DNA from: JAXLXE01 sp046328115
Lineage (GTDB): Bacteria; Chloroflexota; UBA6077; JACCZL01
DNA length: 64,000 nucleotides
Assembly: GCA_046328115.1 (NCBI GenBank)
Contig: JAXLXE010000001.1
Coordinates: 2,542,001-2,606,000, forward strand
Direction of reading: 5' to 3'
Shown here: positions 1 through 8,143 of the stretch, one piece after another
How the letters are laid out: each line of letters starts with the position of its first letter
Numbering within the stretch: the stretch's first letter is position 1
Program-made: the position numbers and the translations under genes
Notes under the pieces: generated by a model
What the model was told of the DNA's origin: nothing
Databases searched by the model: none
What the model saw: only the letters and a program-made list of their open reading frames with translations

Positions 1-2169
1 ACGATTCGCGTTGGCGCCGCCCGCATTGTATGCGGCCAGCGAGGGGTAGATCCGCCCCCCGTAAGCCTTGAGCTGCGAGCCCAGGTAATAGGCTCCGAAC
101 TCAATGCTGACCGTGGGATTGAGCAGGTCTTCGTTCCTGAAGTCGCCGCGGCCGAGCGCCCGGGCGATGCCCTGTCCCGTGGAGGGGATCACCTGAGCCA
201 GACCCACCGCGCCCGCGGAAGATCGCGCCGCCGGGTCAAACACGCTCTCCTTGCGGATCAGCGCCAGCAGCAGAAGCGGGTCCACGCCTTGTCGCTCTGA
301 GCTCGCGGCGAGCGGCTCGGCGAACGGCACAGGGTAGAGCAACCGGCGGACCATCCGCGGGAGCGCGCCCGCCGGCTGCCCAGCGGCCCGCTGCGCCTCT
401 CGCGCGTTGAGCAGCGCCAGTCGATGCTGACCCTGCCTGGCGGCAAACCGCGCAATCTGGACCAGCCGCGGGGCATCCGCGGAGCTCCGCGCGCGGAGCT
501 CCTCAAGCTCCCAGTCACCAAAGAGCCTGGCGCCCGTCTGGTAGAGCGCCTGCGCGCGCTGATACGCCGGCTCGGTGTCATATTCGGCATCCAGCGCACT
601 CAGGCCCGCCCCCCTCCCCGCCATCCACGCGTCCAGCTCAGTCCGCTCGTCCTCCGCTGGCTGGAGCCGCTCGCGGCGCAGTGGCGCGGCCGCGTGCATT
701 GGCGATCCGTCCGCAACCAGCAACGCCGCGGCCCGCAGCCCACCGTAGTGGTCGCGATCCAGATCCGCGGCGCGTCGAAGGGCGGCCTGCGCCTGAGCCT
801 GATCCCCCGCCCGACCGTACGCCTTGGAGGCCCACAACAACCCCAGACCCTGCCACTGTGGGTCCGCCGCGCGCGATGCCAGACGATCGGCCGCCGCGGC
901 CGACTCTGGCAACGCCTCGCGCTGGAGGAGCGTGAACGCCAGGTGTTGCTCAGCCTGCTGGCCGGCCGCCGAATCAGGGTAGGTCTGAGCGGCAAGCTGA
1001 TACAGGTCGGAGGCGTCAGTCCACCGGCCAGCGCGCTCCATCACCCGGCCAGCGCGCAGCAGCGCCACTGGCGCTTGCGCGCCCGTGGGATGCCCTTCAG
1101 CGGACTTACGGAGCGAGGCCACCGCCTCATCGTCTCGACCAAGCTGAATGAGCGCCAGCCCGCGGTAGTACCGCGCGGCGGCCGCGCGCTCCGTGGACAG
1201 ACCCGCGTCTATCGCCGATGCCAGCTCCTGCTCCGCCTGCGCATGTCGACCCTGGAGGTGTGCCACCACCGCCGCCTGGTCAGGCCCAATTCTTCCCAGC
1301 TCGCCCAGCTCTGCCAGTGCGGACAGCGCCGTCCCCGCCGCAGGTGTCTCCGGCAGCTCCGCCACCACCGTGGCATTCGCCCTGGCCGCGTCGTCCCGCC
1401 TGCCCAGCGCGGCGGCAAACCGCCCCACGTTGGCCAGCGTGGTGGCGCGGTAGGTGCGCGTGCCGGCCTGCTCGACGAGCCTCTGGGTGTGCTCCAGGGC
1501 CGCCGCCTGATCGCCCCGCCTGGCGGCCGAGTCTACCAGGTGTTCCAGTGCATCGATGCGCGCCTGACGGTTCGGCGCCGCGTCCAACGCCGCGGCCGCG
1601 CGCTCGCGTTGCAGGCCCCGATTGTCCAGCTTCGCGGCGCAGTCGGCAGCCAGCAGATCCGCGTACGGCGCCAGGCCACCGACTCGCGGTCTCGCCGCCT
1701 CAAAACTGGCCAACGCGCCCTGGCAGTCACCGCCCTGGCGCTGCGCCCGCCCCCGAAGGAAGCTGACCAACCCCGCGTTGTCGGCTGATGCGCCCCGCGC
1801 CTGGAGCGCGCTCAAAGTATCCAGCGCATCCTTGGAACGATCGGCCTCGATGAGCAAGGCGGCGAGGCGAATCCACACGCGCTCTCCCGCGGCACCCTCG
1901 ACGGCGTTCGCCGCGGCGGACAGGGCCGCTACCGCCTGATCGAGCTGGCCGTTCTGGCGCCGACGCTCTGCCTCGGCGAGCACCGCCTCAGCATCGACCG
2001 GCTGCGGGGGTGGGGCCAGCGCCAGCACGGGTTCGGGTTCCGCAACCCCGCTGCCGAGCGAGTCGGCTGGCCGGCGCGCGGCGGTGGTAAACGTAGCCAC
2101 CGCCAGCAGAAGCGCAAGCAGCGCCAGGCCCCCGAGCAGCACCAACGGCAGCGGCCGCTGACGCGCCAC
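1..2169 (-). CDS. Soluble lytic murein transglycosylase, TPR-rich (3' end beyond window)
   Basis: Cuts peptidoglycan glycan strands at the cell surface. Reading the minus strand from a GTG at 2169 gives 723 open codons to the window edge: a signal anchor (LVLLGGLALLALLLAVATF), then about 550 residues of Ala-rich TPR-like helical repeats, then an SLT domain. The SLT domain shows ALIRKESVFDP (catalytic Glu), GAVGLAQVIPST and LAAYNAGG. The usual GLMQ is GLAQ here. The GTG lies 13 bp after the recR stop with no obvious Shine-Dalgarno site, so the start is uncertain. It is the last gene of the recR/ybaB operon seen in the window. The family is clear; the C-terminus is missing. Confidence 0.85.
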   Translation of the reverse strand, partial: MARQRPLPLVLLGGLALLALLLAVATFTTAARRPADSLGSGVAEPEPVLALAPPPQPVDAEAVLAEAERRRQNGQLDQAVAALSAAANAVEGAAGERVWIRLAALLIEADRSKDALDTLSALQARGASADNAGLVSFLRGRAQRQGGDCQGALASFEAARPRVGGLAPYADLLAADCAAKLDNRGLQRERAAAALDAAPNRQARIDALEHLVDSAARRGDQAAALEHTQRLVEQAGTRTYRATTLANVGRFAAALGRRDDAARANATVVAELPETPAAGTALSALAELGELGRIGPDQAAVVAHLQGRHAQAEQELASAIDAGLSTERAAAARYYRGLALIQLGRDDEAVASLRKSAEGHPTGAQAPVALLRAGRVMERAGRWTDASDLYQLAAQTYPDSAAGQQAEQHLAFTLLQREALPESAAAADRLASRAADPQWQGLGLLWASKAYGRAGDQAQAQAALRRAADLDRDHYGGLRAAALLVADGSPMHAAAPLRRERLQPAEDERTELDAWMAGRGAGLSALDAEYDTEPAYQRAQALYQTGARLFGDWELEELRARSSADAPRLVQIARFAARQGQHRLALLNAREAQRAAGQPAGALPRMVRRLLYPVPFAEPLAASSERQGVDPLLLLALIRKESVFDPAARSSAGAVGLAQVIPSTGQGIARALGRGDFRNEDLLNPTVSIEFGAYYLGSQLKAYGGRIYPSLAAYNAGGANANR

Positions 2170-2182
2170 GGCCTGGCGCGCG

Positions 2183-2782
2183 CTACCCGATGGGACGGCG
2201 GCCTTCGATGGCCCGCGCCAGCGTAACCTCGTCCGCATACTCCAGATCCCCACCGACGGGCAGCCCCCGTGCCAGACGGCTGACCTTGACGCCCAGCGGC
2301 TTGATGATCCGCGCCAGATACATGGCGGTGGCCTCACCCTCCACGTTGGGGTTCATGGCCAGGATGACCTCATCCACCGGACCACTGAGCCGCGCCAACA
2401 GCTCGCGGATCTTCAACTCGTCCGGACCAATCCCTTCCACCGGATTGATCGCTCCGTGCAGCACGTGGTAGAGGCCGCGGAATTCGCGGCTCCGTTCCAG
2501 CGCAAGTACGTCCAGCGGCTCCTCGACTACGCAGATGATCGAGCGATCTCGGGCATCGCCCTCGCAGATGGAGCAGGGATCATGCTCCGTGATGTTGGCG
2601 CACACCGAGCAGTAGGTGACCGCCTCCTTCACGTGGACGATGGCGTCCGCCAGCGCACGGGCGCGCTCAGTGGGCACACGGAGCAGGTGAAAGGCCAGCC
2701 GCTGCGCGCTCTTGGGACCGATGCCCGGCAGGCGGGCCAGCTCCTCAATGAGCCGGACGACCGGTTCTACTGTCGGTGGCAC
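2183..2782 (-). CDS. recR: Recombination mediator protein RecR
   Basis: Works with RecO (encoded upstream in the same operon) to load RecA on gapped DNA. The 199 residues have the usual RecR length and order: an N-terminal helix-hairpin-helix (LARLPGIGPKSAQRLAFHLL), a C4 zinc finger (YCSVCANITEHDPCSIC, about residues 58-74), then a Toprim domain beginning ICVVEEPLDVLALE. The end VTLARAIEGRRPIG is typical. It starts 3 nt after the ybaB stop, as in the common ybaB-recR pair. Nothing odd. Confidence 0.97.
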   Translation of the reverse strand: MPPTVEPVVRLIEELARLPGIGPKSAQRLAFHLLRVPTERARALADAIVHVKEAVTYCSVCANITEHDPCSICEGDARDRSIICVVEEPLDVLALERSREFRGLYHVLHGAINPVEGIGPDELKIRELLARLSGPVDEVILAMNPNVEGEATAMYLARIIKPLGVKVSRLARGLPVGGDLEYADEVTLARAIEGRRPIG

Positions 2783-2785
2783 GCC

Positions 2786-3121
2786 TTACATCAGGCCGGG
2801 GATCTTCAGCCCGCCCGTGAGCGCTGAGAGGCGCGAGGCCGCCAGCTCCTGCGACTTGCGATTGGCCTCAGAGAACGCCGCCACCATGAGATCCTGGAGC
2901 GTCTCTACGTCCTCCGGATCGCACGCCTCTGGCGAGATCTTCACGGAGACCACCTGCTGCTTGCCCGTCATCACCACGGTCACGGCACCACCGCCCACGG
3001 TGGCCTCCACGGTCTCGTTCTCCAGCTCTTCCTGGATCTTCATCATCCGCGTCTGCATCTGCTGCATCTGACGCGCAAGCTGTTGAGGATTGCCTCCCAA
3101 CATGCTGGCCAACTCCCACAT
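2786..3121 (-). CDS. ybaB: YbaB/EbfC nucleoid-associated protein
   Basis: Small dimeric DNA-binding protein of the nucleoid. The chosen ATG (MWELASMLGG) gives 111 residues, the normal family length. The open frame continues upstream to 3301, but the extra residues look non-coding. The protein has the N-terminal Gln/Met-rich helix (QQLARQMQQMQTRMMKIQEE) followed by ETVEATVGGGAVTVVMTGKQ, which is characteristic. It lies directly before recR, the standard arrangement. Confidence 0.93.
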   Translation of the reverse strand: MWELASMLGGNPQQLARQMQQMQTRMMKIQEELENETVEATVGGGAVTVVMTGKQQVVSVKISPEACDPEDVETLQDLMVAAFSEANRKSQELAASRLSALTGGLKIPGLM

Positions 3122-3225
3122 TGCCCGCTGCCGAGCCAGAGCCGGGCACGGGACAGGCTGCAGGAATGATAGGGGCGCCCCGCCGGGTGCAGCCACAGAT
3201 CCGGCCGCGCGCGACCATGCCTGAG

Positions 3226-3588
3226 TCAGACAGCGGAGGGCCGATGCACCAGGAGCCCATCCTGAGACTCCTGCCGATGCGTCATGAGCGCGATCTCGCA
3301 CTCCCCCGGGGTACAGGCGATCAGGAGCTTGACCTCAGCATCCCGCTTGAACACGTCCACCGTGGCGATCACGGCCGAGACACGGAGAGTCGCCTGGCTC
3401 CCGCGCCAGACATCCACGCCCTCACCGTCACCCCCGGTTGTGCCGCCCAGGTAGCCGTAGTCCAGCGGATAGATCACGTCCGGATGCCGCGGATGAGCGC
3501 TACCTCGCGGCCTGTCGATGACGATCTCGCTGGCCGCCACGAGCGCGTCCGCGAGCGCCCAGAAGCGCGCCGAATCACTAAACACCAC
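3226..3588 (-). CDS. Small inorganic-pyrophosphatase-like protein
   Basis: Probably hydrolyses pyrophosphate or a related substrate. Start: a GTG at 3588 follows a clear GGAGG with 6-nt spacing, giving 120 residues, about the length of the short Firmicutes/Chloroflexi PPase-like group; the open frame to 3663 is not needed. The core is IVIDRPRGSAHPRHP, then IYPLDYGYL and GGDGEGVDVWRG. The classical type I PPase signature DxDPxD appears as DGEGVD, so the middle metal-ligand Asp is Glu. It overlaps the end of the preceding chimeric reading frame by 11 nt, so the two may be translationally coupled. Family clear, catalytic activity unproven. Confidence 0.75.
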   Translation of the reverse strand: MVFSDSARFWALADALVAASEIVIDRPRGSAHPRHPDVIYPLDYGYLGGTTGGDGEGVDVWRGSQATLRVSAVIATVDVFKRDAEVKLLIACTPGECEIALMTHRQESQDGLLVHRPSAV

Positions 3589-4168
3589 GGCCAACCTCCG
3601 TAGCAATGCCGCCGCAACGTGAGACGCGCGCCGCATCCGCAAGAACGGCCAGCGCGGTCGCATCGAACCGAAGTGCCTCCAGCGTGCTCGTTCCCCACTC
3701 GTCTACCCGCGCGGCGGCGTTTCCGAGACGAAACATGCCCCGAAGTACGTGGAATAGCGGCAGGGCCTCGCGCTCCCACTCCGCGAGAGGCCGCACCGCT
3801 TCATATCCAGCGACGAATGCCGACGCGTTCGGCAGATCCGATCCCCCGCGCGGGGCCGCGCTCCCGCAGAAGCTCGCGATGTCATACGCGCGCCATCCAA
3901 CGCCGATGATCCGCGACGGGTCGGAGAACGCGCCGAACAGCCGGTACCACGAGACGTGGAGCCCAGTCTCTTCGAGAACTTCCCGACAGAGTGCCTCGCC
4001 CAGTGACTCGTCGGCCTCAACCTTGCCGCCGACCAACCCCCAGCGGCCGTCGTCGGCGCGACATTCCATGAGCAACGCGCCCTCACGCTCGATGAGCGCC
4101 AGTCCTCCAACGCCCCCCGGGTCCAGTGGGTCTCGTGGCTCGGAGGTCTCGATAGAAGTAGGGCACTG
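3578..4168 (-). pseudogene. Nudix hydrolase N-part fused to phosphotransferase (APH) C-terminus; probable remnant
   Basis: One open frame carries two unrelated pieces. The first has a full Nudix box, GGKVEADESLGEAL followed by CREVLEETGL (about 3959-4027), preceded by RWGLVG and followed by FGAFSDPSRII. At about 3900 it changes to GVGWRAYDIASF, then AFVAGYEAVRPLAEWEREALP and a WGTSTLEALRFD ending, which read like the C-terminus of an aminoglycoside/homoserine-kinase-type (APH) fold without its kinase core. No ATG, GTG or TTG lies between the dnaX stop and the first beta strand, and no Shine-Dalgarno site was seen. A deletion fusing two neighbouring genes fits best; a non-standard start inside dnaX cannot be excluded. 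Confidence 0.55.
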
Positions 4169-4170
4169 AC

Positions 4171-6009
4171 CTACTCGACGAGCGTGAGCTGGCCGCCGAA
4201 CAGGCGCAGGCCGGCCTGGACCACGGGGTCCGCGGCGCCTGACGGACGCGGGCTGGCGCTGTCGTCGGTGGGCCTGGGGGTCTGGGACGGGTCGGTGAAG
4301 CGAACACTCGGAGCCGATGCCATGGGTGCGCCCACGACCTCCTCGATGGACGAACGCAGCGTCTCGGTGAGCGCGCGCATGCGGTCTCGGCCGTCCACGA
4401 GACGCCGCAGGCCCGGCGAGAGCTCCAGCACCAGAGTGCTGCCGTCCACCTTGCTGAGCTGGCAGTTGTGAAACCAGGACCAGCCGGGGTTGGCGCTGCA
4501 CACGCGTGCATGGATCAGGGGCCAGCGTGCCGCGATCTCGGACGGGTCCACGCCAACGGGAGATTCCGGAACGGAGTCCGCGGGCTCCGACGGAACATCT
4601 TCTGCCCGTGGAGGCTCCTCCACCAGTGCCGGAGCAGGCTCCTCTGCGATCGACGTCGCCGTCTCTACTTCCGATTCCGCCGACACCGCCACGCGCTCCG
4701 GGGCGGTCGCTAGCCGCGGGTCCGAAGCGCTGGGGGTCGGCTCGTCGTCGTGGGTGGCCGGCGCGGGGCTGACCGGGGCCGCGGGCAATGACGCGGCCGG
4801 CACGCGATCCACCACGGGCGTCGCGGGCACTGGACGAGGCTCGGGCTCGGCTGGACGCGCGGGCGCAGCCCGCAGGGGCGGCGCTGGCGTCGCGTACGGA
4901 TCCGGCGCGTCCATGGCCGTCTCCGCGTGATCCAGCAACACCAGCTCCACCTGGAGCTCGAGCTGCGCCGGATCGCGGAAGCGCGCAAGGGCGTCACCCA
5001 GGCCCGAAACCAGCTCGCGAAGCTGCTGGGCCTGCCAGGCCGGCGCCTGGGTCTCCAGCCAGTCTATCTCCTCCGCGGGGAGCTCCGACCGCAGCGCGGC
5101 CTTGGCCCCGTGGCGGAGCAGCAGCATGGCGCGCAGGTACCCCACCACATCCGTCACGAACACGCGGAGATCGGCCCCCCGCTCCAACGCGTTGTGGAGC
5201 AAGTCCAGGGCATCGCCCAGCCGCTCCTCCCGGAGCGCGTCCAGCAGCTCAGACACGGTCTCCAGGCCGGCCAGGCCCAGGACCTCCCGCGCACCTTCCT
5301 CGTCCAGCGTGTCCCCACAGAACGAGCGAAGCTGGTCCAGGAGCGAGATGGCGTCGCGCATCCCGCCCCGCGCGACCCGCGCCAGCCAGTTGATGACGGT
5401 TGGCTCTACGGTCAGCCCCTCCTGACCGGCGATCTGCGCCAGCCGATTGCGGATGTCGCCAGCCGATATGCGCCTGAAGTCAAAACGCTGACACCGGGAG
5501 ATCACGGTGGCGGGTACCCGGTGGGACTCCGTGGTCGCCAGGACGAGAATGGCGTGGGGGGGCGGCTCCTCCAGTGTCTTAAGCAGGGCGTCCCACGCCG
5601 CCTGGGTGAGCTGGTGCGCCTCGTCCAGGATGTAGACCCGGTAGCGCGCTTCCGCGGGGGCGTAGTTGATCCGCTCCCGGATGTCGCGCACGTCGTCGAT
5701 GCCACGATTGGAGGCCGCGTCTAGCTCAAAAAGGTCAAGGGCGCGGCCCTCGTTCGCCGTCTGGCAGATGCCACACTGCTCGCACGGCGCGCCGTCCTGG
5801 GGGCTGAGGCAGTTGACCGCCTTGTACAGCAGCCGCGCCATGGTGGTCTTGCCGGTGCCACGGGGGCCGGAGAACAAGTACGCGTGGCCAATATTGCCCG
5901 CGCGGATGGCGTTGCGCAGCGTGCGAACCACGTGGCCCTGCCCCACCACGTCTTCGAAGGTGCTCGGGCGCCACGTGAGGTAGAGCGCTCGGTTCGCCTG
6001 CTCCGCCAT
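4171..6009 (-). CDS. dnaX: DNA polymerase III subunit gamma/tau
   Basis: ATPase of the replicative clamp loader. The 612 residues contain Walker A GPRGTGKTTMARLL (about residue 45), the zinc-binding cysteines CEQCGIC, Walker B VYILDEAHQL, sensor 1 ATTESHRVP and the SRCQRFDFRR element. The region from about residue 370 to 500 is a Pro/Ala/Glu-rich linker, followed by a tau-type C-terminal domain. Good start at ATG 6009. It follows recO by 23 nt; a TATAAT lies so close to the ATG that a leaderless internal transcript is possible. Confidence 0.97.
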   Translation of the reverse strand: MAEQANRALYLTWRPSTFEDVVGQGHVVRTLRNAIRAGNIGHAYLFSGPRGTGKTTMARLLYKAVNCLSPQDGAPCEQCGICQTANEGRALDLFELDAASNRGIDDVRDIRERINYAPAEARYRVYILDEAHQLTQAAWDALLKTLEEPPPHAILVLATTESHRVPATVISRCQRFDFRRISAGDIRNRLAQIAGQEGLTVEPTVINWLARVARGGMRDAISLLDQLRSFCGDTLDEEGAREVLGLAGLETVSELLDALREERLGDALDLLHNALERGADLRVFVTDVVGYLRAMLLLRHGAKAALRSELPAEEIDWLETQAPAWQAQQLRELVSGLGDALARFRDPAQLELQVELVLLDHAETAMDAPDPYATPAPPLRAAPARPAEPEPRPVPATPVVDRVPAASLPAAPVSPAPATHDDEPTPSASDPRLATAPERVAVSAESEVETATSIAEEPAPALVEEPPRAEDVPSEPADSVPESPVGVDPSEIAARWPLIHARVCSANPGWSWFHNCQLSKVDGSTLVLELSPGLRRLVDGRDRMRALTETLRSSIEEVVGAPMASAPSVRFTDPSQTPRPTDDSASPRPSGAADPVVQAGLRLFGGQLTLVE

Positions 6010-6021
6010 GTACGGATTATA
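6010..6021 (-). promoter_or_regulatory. Possible -10 box for a leaderless dnaX transcript
   Basis: On the minus strand the sequence is TATAAT CCGTAC ATG. A transcript starting 7 nt after the TATAAT would begin at the A of the dnaX ATG. There is no Shine-Dalgarno site before this ATG, unlike most neighbours. No good -35 hexamer is visible, so this rests on the -10 alone. Confidence 0.35.
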
Positions 6022-6032
6022 GGTAGGCCCGC

Positions 6033-6812
6033 TCAGGACGGCGTGGTAGTCTCGTCGAGCGTCCGCAGGCGAGCGATGAACGCGGTGGAGCGCAGCCGTC
6101 GCTCGCTGTGGCGCTCGATCAGCTCCCGTAGCACCCGGCTGGTCTCGCGCTGAACGTCCAGGGGGATGACCACTCTCAGCGAGCCCGGGCGACGGAGCCG
6201 CTGCAGATTACGCAGCAGCTTCAGCGTGGGTGTGGCTATCGCGCTGGCGCTGGGCTCCGCCGGCCCACAGCGCGGGCAGAGCGCGCCGCCAAGGAATGGG
6301 CTGAAGAAGTTTGAGCCCGGCTCCAGCTCGCTGCCACACCGCAAGCACTCGCCAATCGCCGGGCGAAACCCAAGGAGCTCCAGGAGCTGCATGGCAAAGT
6401 GGTCCACCACCAGGCGAGGATCGGGCGCATCCTGGAGCGATTCCAGCGCCTGCACGGTCAGGTCGAACAGCTCCGGCTGCTCGTCCCCCTCCTCGGTCAG
6501 GCTGTCAACGAGCTCGGTCACCAGGTAGGCCAGCGAGGTGCGCGTGAGATCCTCGCGGATCGCCCGGAACGAGTCTAGCGTGTCCACCTGGCCCACGAAA
6601 TCCATATCCCGGCGCTGTTCCAGCAGCACGTCCACGTGGGTGAACAGCTCCAGGTGTCCGGCCTTGCGGCTGCTGGTCTTGCGCGCGCCCTTCGCCACCG
6701 CGCGCAGCTTGCCGCGTTCGCGGGTAAACATCACCACCACGCGGTCCGACTCCCCGACATCGTGGCGGCGCAGCACCAGACCCTGGCATCGCAGCGTGCG
6801 CGGTCGACTCAC
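6033..6812 (-). CDS. recO: DNA repair protein RecO
   Basis: Binds single-stranded DNA and SSB and acts with RecR in RecF-pathway repair. The 259 residues have the OB-fold N-terminus (GLVLRRHDVGESDRVVVMF), the RAVAKGARKTSSRK segment and the C-terminal helical domain with four zinc-type cysteines (CLRCGSELEPG and LCPRCG). The start is GTG at 6812, preceded by GGGAG with 7-nt spacing. It sits between rimM and dnaX; having recO and recR in one operon is functionally coherent. Confidence 0.93.
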   Translation of the reverse strand: MSRPRTLRCQGLVLRRHDVGESDRVVVMFTRERGKLRAVAKGARKTSSRKAGHLELFTHVDVLLEQRRDMDFVGQVDTLDSFRAIREDLTRTSLAYLVTELVDSLTEEGDEQPELFDLTVQALESLQDAPDPRLVVDHFAMQLLELLGFRPAIGECLRCGSELEPGSNFFSPFLGGALCPRCGPAEPSASAIATPTLKLLRNLQRLRRPGSLRVVIPLDVQRETSRVLRELIERHSERRLRSTAFIARLRTLDETTTPS

Positions 6813-6830
6813 GGGCGTCTCCCTGTGGAG

Positions 6831-7427
6831 CTAGGTCTTCGGTAGGGCTCCGGAACCCCGTCCAGGCGACGTTGGGGCCATCCCCGGCAACAGCTCCACC
6901 ACCATCTGGCCAGCCTCCAGATCCACCCGCTTCACACACTGTTTTATCGCGGGTATCAGGAGCTCGGTGCCGTCGTTGGAGACTACGTACACGTCGTTCG
7001 CGCCGGTCGCGAGGACCTCGCCAACCAAGCCTAGGGACTCGCCGGCCTCGGTTACCACGCGCAAGCCGACGAGCTGATGCCAGTAGTACTGCCCAGCGGG
7101 CAGCTTCCAGGCCGCGGTCTCCGGAACCAGTATGTCCCGCCCGCGCAGGACGCTCGCCGCCTCCGGAGTCTCGATTCCCTCCAGCTTCAGCAGCACCTGC
7201 CGCCCGTCGGCGGTGCGGGGTACCCGCGCCCGCTCCACGGCGTAGCGGCGGACGCCGCCCGCCTGAAATACGAACACCTCTGGAGTCTTGCGGAATCGCT
7301 GCGGAAAGTCCGTCACGACCTCGCAGCTCAGATCCCCGCGCACGCCGTGCGCGCGCGTCACGCGCGCAACCACCAGGTACCCATCTGGTGTGGCCGAATT
7401 GGGCGACGGGCCCCGTGGCCCCGCCAC
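6831..7427 (-). CDS. rimM: Ribosome maturation factor RimM
   Basis: Helps assemble the 30S head by binding S19. It has the N-terminal beta-barrel start YLVVARVTRAHGVRGDL and the C-terminal PRC-barrel, with QYYWHQLVGLRVV, GEVLATGANDVYVV and LLIPAIKQCVKRVDL. The 198 residues include a poorly conserved tail of about 20 residues. The likely start is GTG 7427, which follows the khpA stop by 1 nt, so it is probably translationally coupled. The gene order rpsP-khpA-rimM is the standard one. Confidence 0.95.
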   Translation of the reverse strand: MAGPRGPSPNSATPDGYLVVARVTRAHGVRGDLSCEVVTDFPQRFRKTPEVFVFQAGGVRRYAVERARVPRTADGRQVLLKLEGIETPEAASVLRGRDILVPETAAWKLPAGQYYWHQLVGLRVVTEAGESLGLVGEVLATGANDVYVVSNDGTELLIPAIKQCVKRVDLEAGQMVVELLPGMAPTSPGRGSGALPKT

Positions 7428-7428
7428 G

Positions 7429-7656
7429 TCAGAGGACGTCGACGTCTACCCTGATGCCCTGGCGGGTCGCGCCGGCCTTCACCACGGATCGGACGGCGCG
7501 GATCACCTTGCCCTGCCGGCCGATGATCTTGCCGACATCCTGATCCGACACGCTGACTTCGTAGACGGTCACCCGGCCGTCTTCTACCTCTTCGACGTTA
7601 ACGGCATCCGGCTCATCCACCAGAGCCTTGGTGAGGTACTCAACGAGGTCGCGCAT
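7429..7656 (-). CDS. khpA: RNA-binding KH-domain protein KhpA
   Basis: Small KH-domain RNA chaperone of the YlqC/KhpA family, usually encoded between rpsP and rimM as here. The 75 residues contain the KH core VSDQDVGKIIGRQGKVIRAV with an intact GRQG (GxxG) loop, and the typical N-terminus MRDLVEYLTKALVDEPDAV. Start 7656 is 2 nt after the rpsP stop. Confidence 0.94.
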   Translation of the reverse strand: MRDLVEYLTKALVDEPDAVNVEEVEDGRVTVYEVSVSDQDVGKIIGRQGKVIRAVRSVVKAGATRQGIRVDVDVL

Positions 7657-7658
7657 AG

Positions 7659-7904
7659 CTAGGCGGAGACCGCTGGTGCTTTACCCAGCAGCCGCGCGAC
7701 CCGCTCCGTGGGCTGGGCGCCCTTCTTGATCCACTGCTCGGCCTTCTCGGTATCTATCTGTACCGTCGCGGGCTCGGTCAGCGGATCGTAGAACCCGAGT
7801 GACTCGATGATGCGACCATCGCGCGGCGATGTGGACTCCGCCACAACCACCCGGTAGCTGGGGCGCTTGCGAGCGCCAGTGCGCCGCAGCCGAATTTTGA
7901 GCAC
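7659..7904 (-). CDS. rpsP: 30S ribosomal protein S16
   Basis: Primary component of the 30S subunit body. The 81 residues start LKIRLRRTGARKRPSYRVVV, followed by SPRDGRIIESLGFYDPL and AEQWIKKGAQPTERV, all diagnostic. It starts at GTG 7904 with GAGG 6-7 nt upstream. First gene of the long minus-strand operon; a promoter candidate lies about 90 nt upstream. Confidence 0.97.
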   Translation of the reverse strand: MLKIRLRRTGARKRPSYRVVVAESTSPRDGRIIESLGFYDPLTEPATVQIDTEKAEQWIKKGAQPTERVARLLGKAPAVSA

Positions 7905-7991
7905 GTGGACCTCGCACAGCAGAGTCGCGGCGGCGTTTGCGGCCGCTACGGATGAATGGGGCGTCTTACTGAGATGCTCCTGAACCCGTGT

Positions 7992-8021
7992 ACCTTAGCG
8001 ACTCGATAGAGGACGCGTCAA
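7992..8021 (-). promoter_or_regulatory. Candidate sigma-70-type promoter for the rpsP operon
   Basis: On the minus strand TTGACG (8016-8021) and TAAGGT (7992-7997) are separated by 18 nt, upstream of rpsP. The -35 is good and the -10 moderate. Placement before a ribosomal protein operon makes it plausible. Confidence 0.4.
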
Positions 8022-8143
8022 CCGTTGCCCGTCCTTGCGCGTTCGTTACAGTCGCAAGATTTTGCGCTGAATTGTTCGGCTAGACTCCCTGACGTGAGAC
8101 GAATGATGGACCGGGCGCGCAGCGTGGGGAGGCGGGCGGCGTA

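Noticed and set aside
424..1788. Long plus-strand frame of 454 residues
   Set aside because: It is antisense to the lytic transglycosylase, is Arg/Pro/Gln-rich and shows no family motif; the minus-strand frame has clear SLT motifs.
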